A stretch of DNA of 21,091 nucleotides from Chloroflexota bacterium (GTDB taxonomy: Bacteria > Chloroflexota > Limnocylindria > Limnocylindrales > CSP1-4). The stretch lies in contig JADGQH010000020.1 in assembly GCA_017881985.1 (NCBI GenBank), forward strand, positions 1 to 21,091. Reading direction: 5' to 3'. Position numbers and translations under genes: made by a program. Each line of letters opens with the position of its first letter. Positions within the stretch are counted from its first letter, which is position 1. Shown here piece after piece: positions 20,753 to 21,091 of this stretch. The notes under the pieces are model-generated. The model had not been told where the DNA came from. It did no database searches and saw only the letters and a list, made by a program, of their open reading frames with translations.

Positions 20753-21091
20753 TCAGGGAGTCGGGTCGCTGCGCGCCGCCCGGGCCCTCCGCAGCGAGAC
20801 CGCCACGCCCGTTCCGCCGACAACGAAGACCACGGCCCCAGCGAGGAATGGGGCCGGGATCCCGCCGACCCCCGTTGCCGCGGCCCCCACGGTCGGCCCC
20901 ACGATCCCGGCGACGTACAGGGGGAGCAGGACAAGGTTCAGCGTCGTGGAGCGCCGCTCCGGCGCCACCTCCACCGCCACCAGGCCGAAGACCATCGCCT
21001 GTGTTGCGGCCTGGAGCGCCGAATACACGACGGTGACCCCGGCCAGCACGGCCACCGTGGGCGCGACCGCGGTCCCGAAGAGCGCGACACC
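20753..21091 (-). CDS. MFS transporter, C-terminal part (5' end beyond window)
   Basis: The minus-strand frame is open from the right edge to TGA at 20753-20755, giving 113 residues. It holds about three to four membrane helices. The cytoplasmic loop VAPERRSTTLN followed by LPLYVAGIVGPTVGAAATG is typical of the helix 10-11 region of major facilitator superfamily exporters (loop with ER-rich motif, then GP..G). It ends with an Arg-rich tail (SLRRARAARSDPTP). Substrate cannot be predicted from this part. It converges on citrate synthase. Confidence 0.75.
   Translation of the reverse strand, partial: GVALFGTAVAPTVAVLAGVTVVYSALQAATQAMVFGLVAVEVAPERRSTTLNLVLLPLYVAGIVGPTVGAAATGVGGIPAPFLAGAVVFVVGGTGVAVSLRRARAARSDPTP

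Noticed and set aside
1..21091. CRISPR arrays, insertion sequences, tRNA genes, integrase sites
   Set aside because: No regularly spaced repeats, transposase or integrase motifs, or cloverleaf-like intergenic sequences were seen; the intergenic gaps are all under about 240 bp.

Overview
The window is about 21 kb of very GC-rich (roughly 70% G+C), densely packed bacterial chromosome with strongly G/C-ending codons. No tRNA, rRNA, CRISPR array, insertion sequence or prophage gene was found. The gene content is housekeeping carbon and nucleotide metabolism. High G+C, OpcA, RpiB, the short TalC-type transaldolase and the overall protein style fit Chloroflexota (Limnocylindria/Ellin6529-like) or a deep actinobacterial lineage. 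This placement is inference, because no marker RNA is present.

Left part (1-5300). On the minus strand are the 5' two-thirds of rho (cut by the left edge), a short transaldolase (talC) and CTP synthase (pyrG). pyrG, tal and rho also share a neighbourhood in Bacillus, but there with fba, murA and glpX between them. A nitroreductase-family gene diverges from pyrG on the plus strand. It converges on a two-gene minus-strand unit of unknown function: a 164-aa soluble protein followed by a 51-aa single-pass membrane protein with a perfect Shine-Dalgarno sequence. A hairpin separates the converging units. An orphan stretch that looks like the 3' end of a lost gene lies between this unit and psuG.

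Middle (5300-9500). psuG (pseudouridine-5'-phosphate glycosidase, minus) and an S9 prolyl-oligopeptidase-type peptidase (plus) diverge. The peptidase converges on a PfkB-family sugar/nucleoside kinase (minus). psuG, the peptidase and the kinase each have a TANNNT box 6-7 nt before the start codon and no Shine-Dalgarno, which suggests leaderless transcripts.

Right part (9595-18837). A plus-strand cluster carries tkt-rpiB-pgi-gnd-zwf-opcA-pgl: transketolase, ribose-5-phosphate isomerase B, a stand-alone phosphoglucose isomerase of the kind fused to transaldolase in other bacteria, a short 6-phosphogluconate dehydrogenase, glucose-6-phosphate dehydrogenase with a long disordered N-terminus, its assembly protein OpcA, and 6-phosphogluconolactonase. 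Together they route glucose-6-phosphate either to glycolysis (Pgi) or through NADPH-forming oxidation to pentoses (Zwf, Pgl, Gnd, RpiB), with Tkt and the distant TalC closing the cycle. Ribulose-phosphate 3-epimerase (Rpe) is not in the window. The cluster is followed by a small four-helix membrane protein, a citrate synthase with a Glu in place of the usual catalytic Asp, and the C-terminal part of an MFS transporter running off the right edge.

I found no clear new defence or mobile system. The least explained items are the 164-aa/51-aa gene pair, the elaborate repeat and palindrome architecture in front of rho, the leaderless-promoter set, the tal-less PGI, and the Asp-to-Glu change in citrate synthase.
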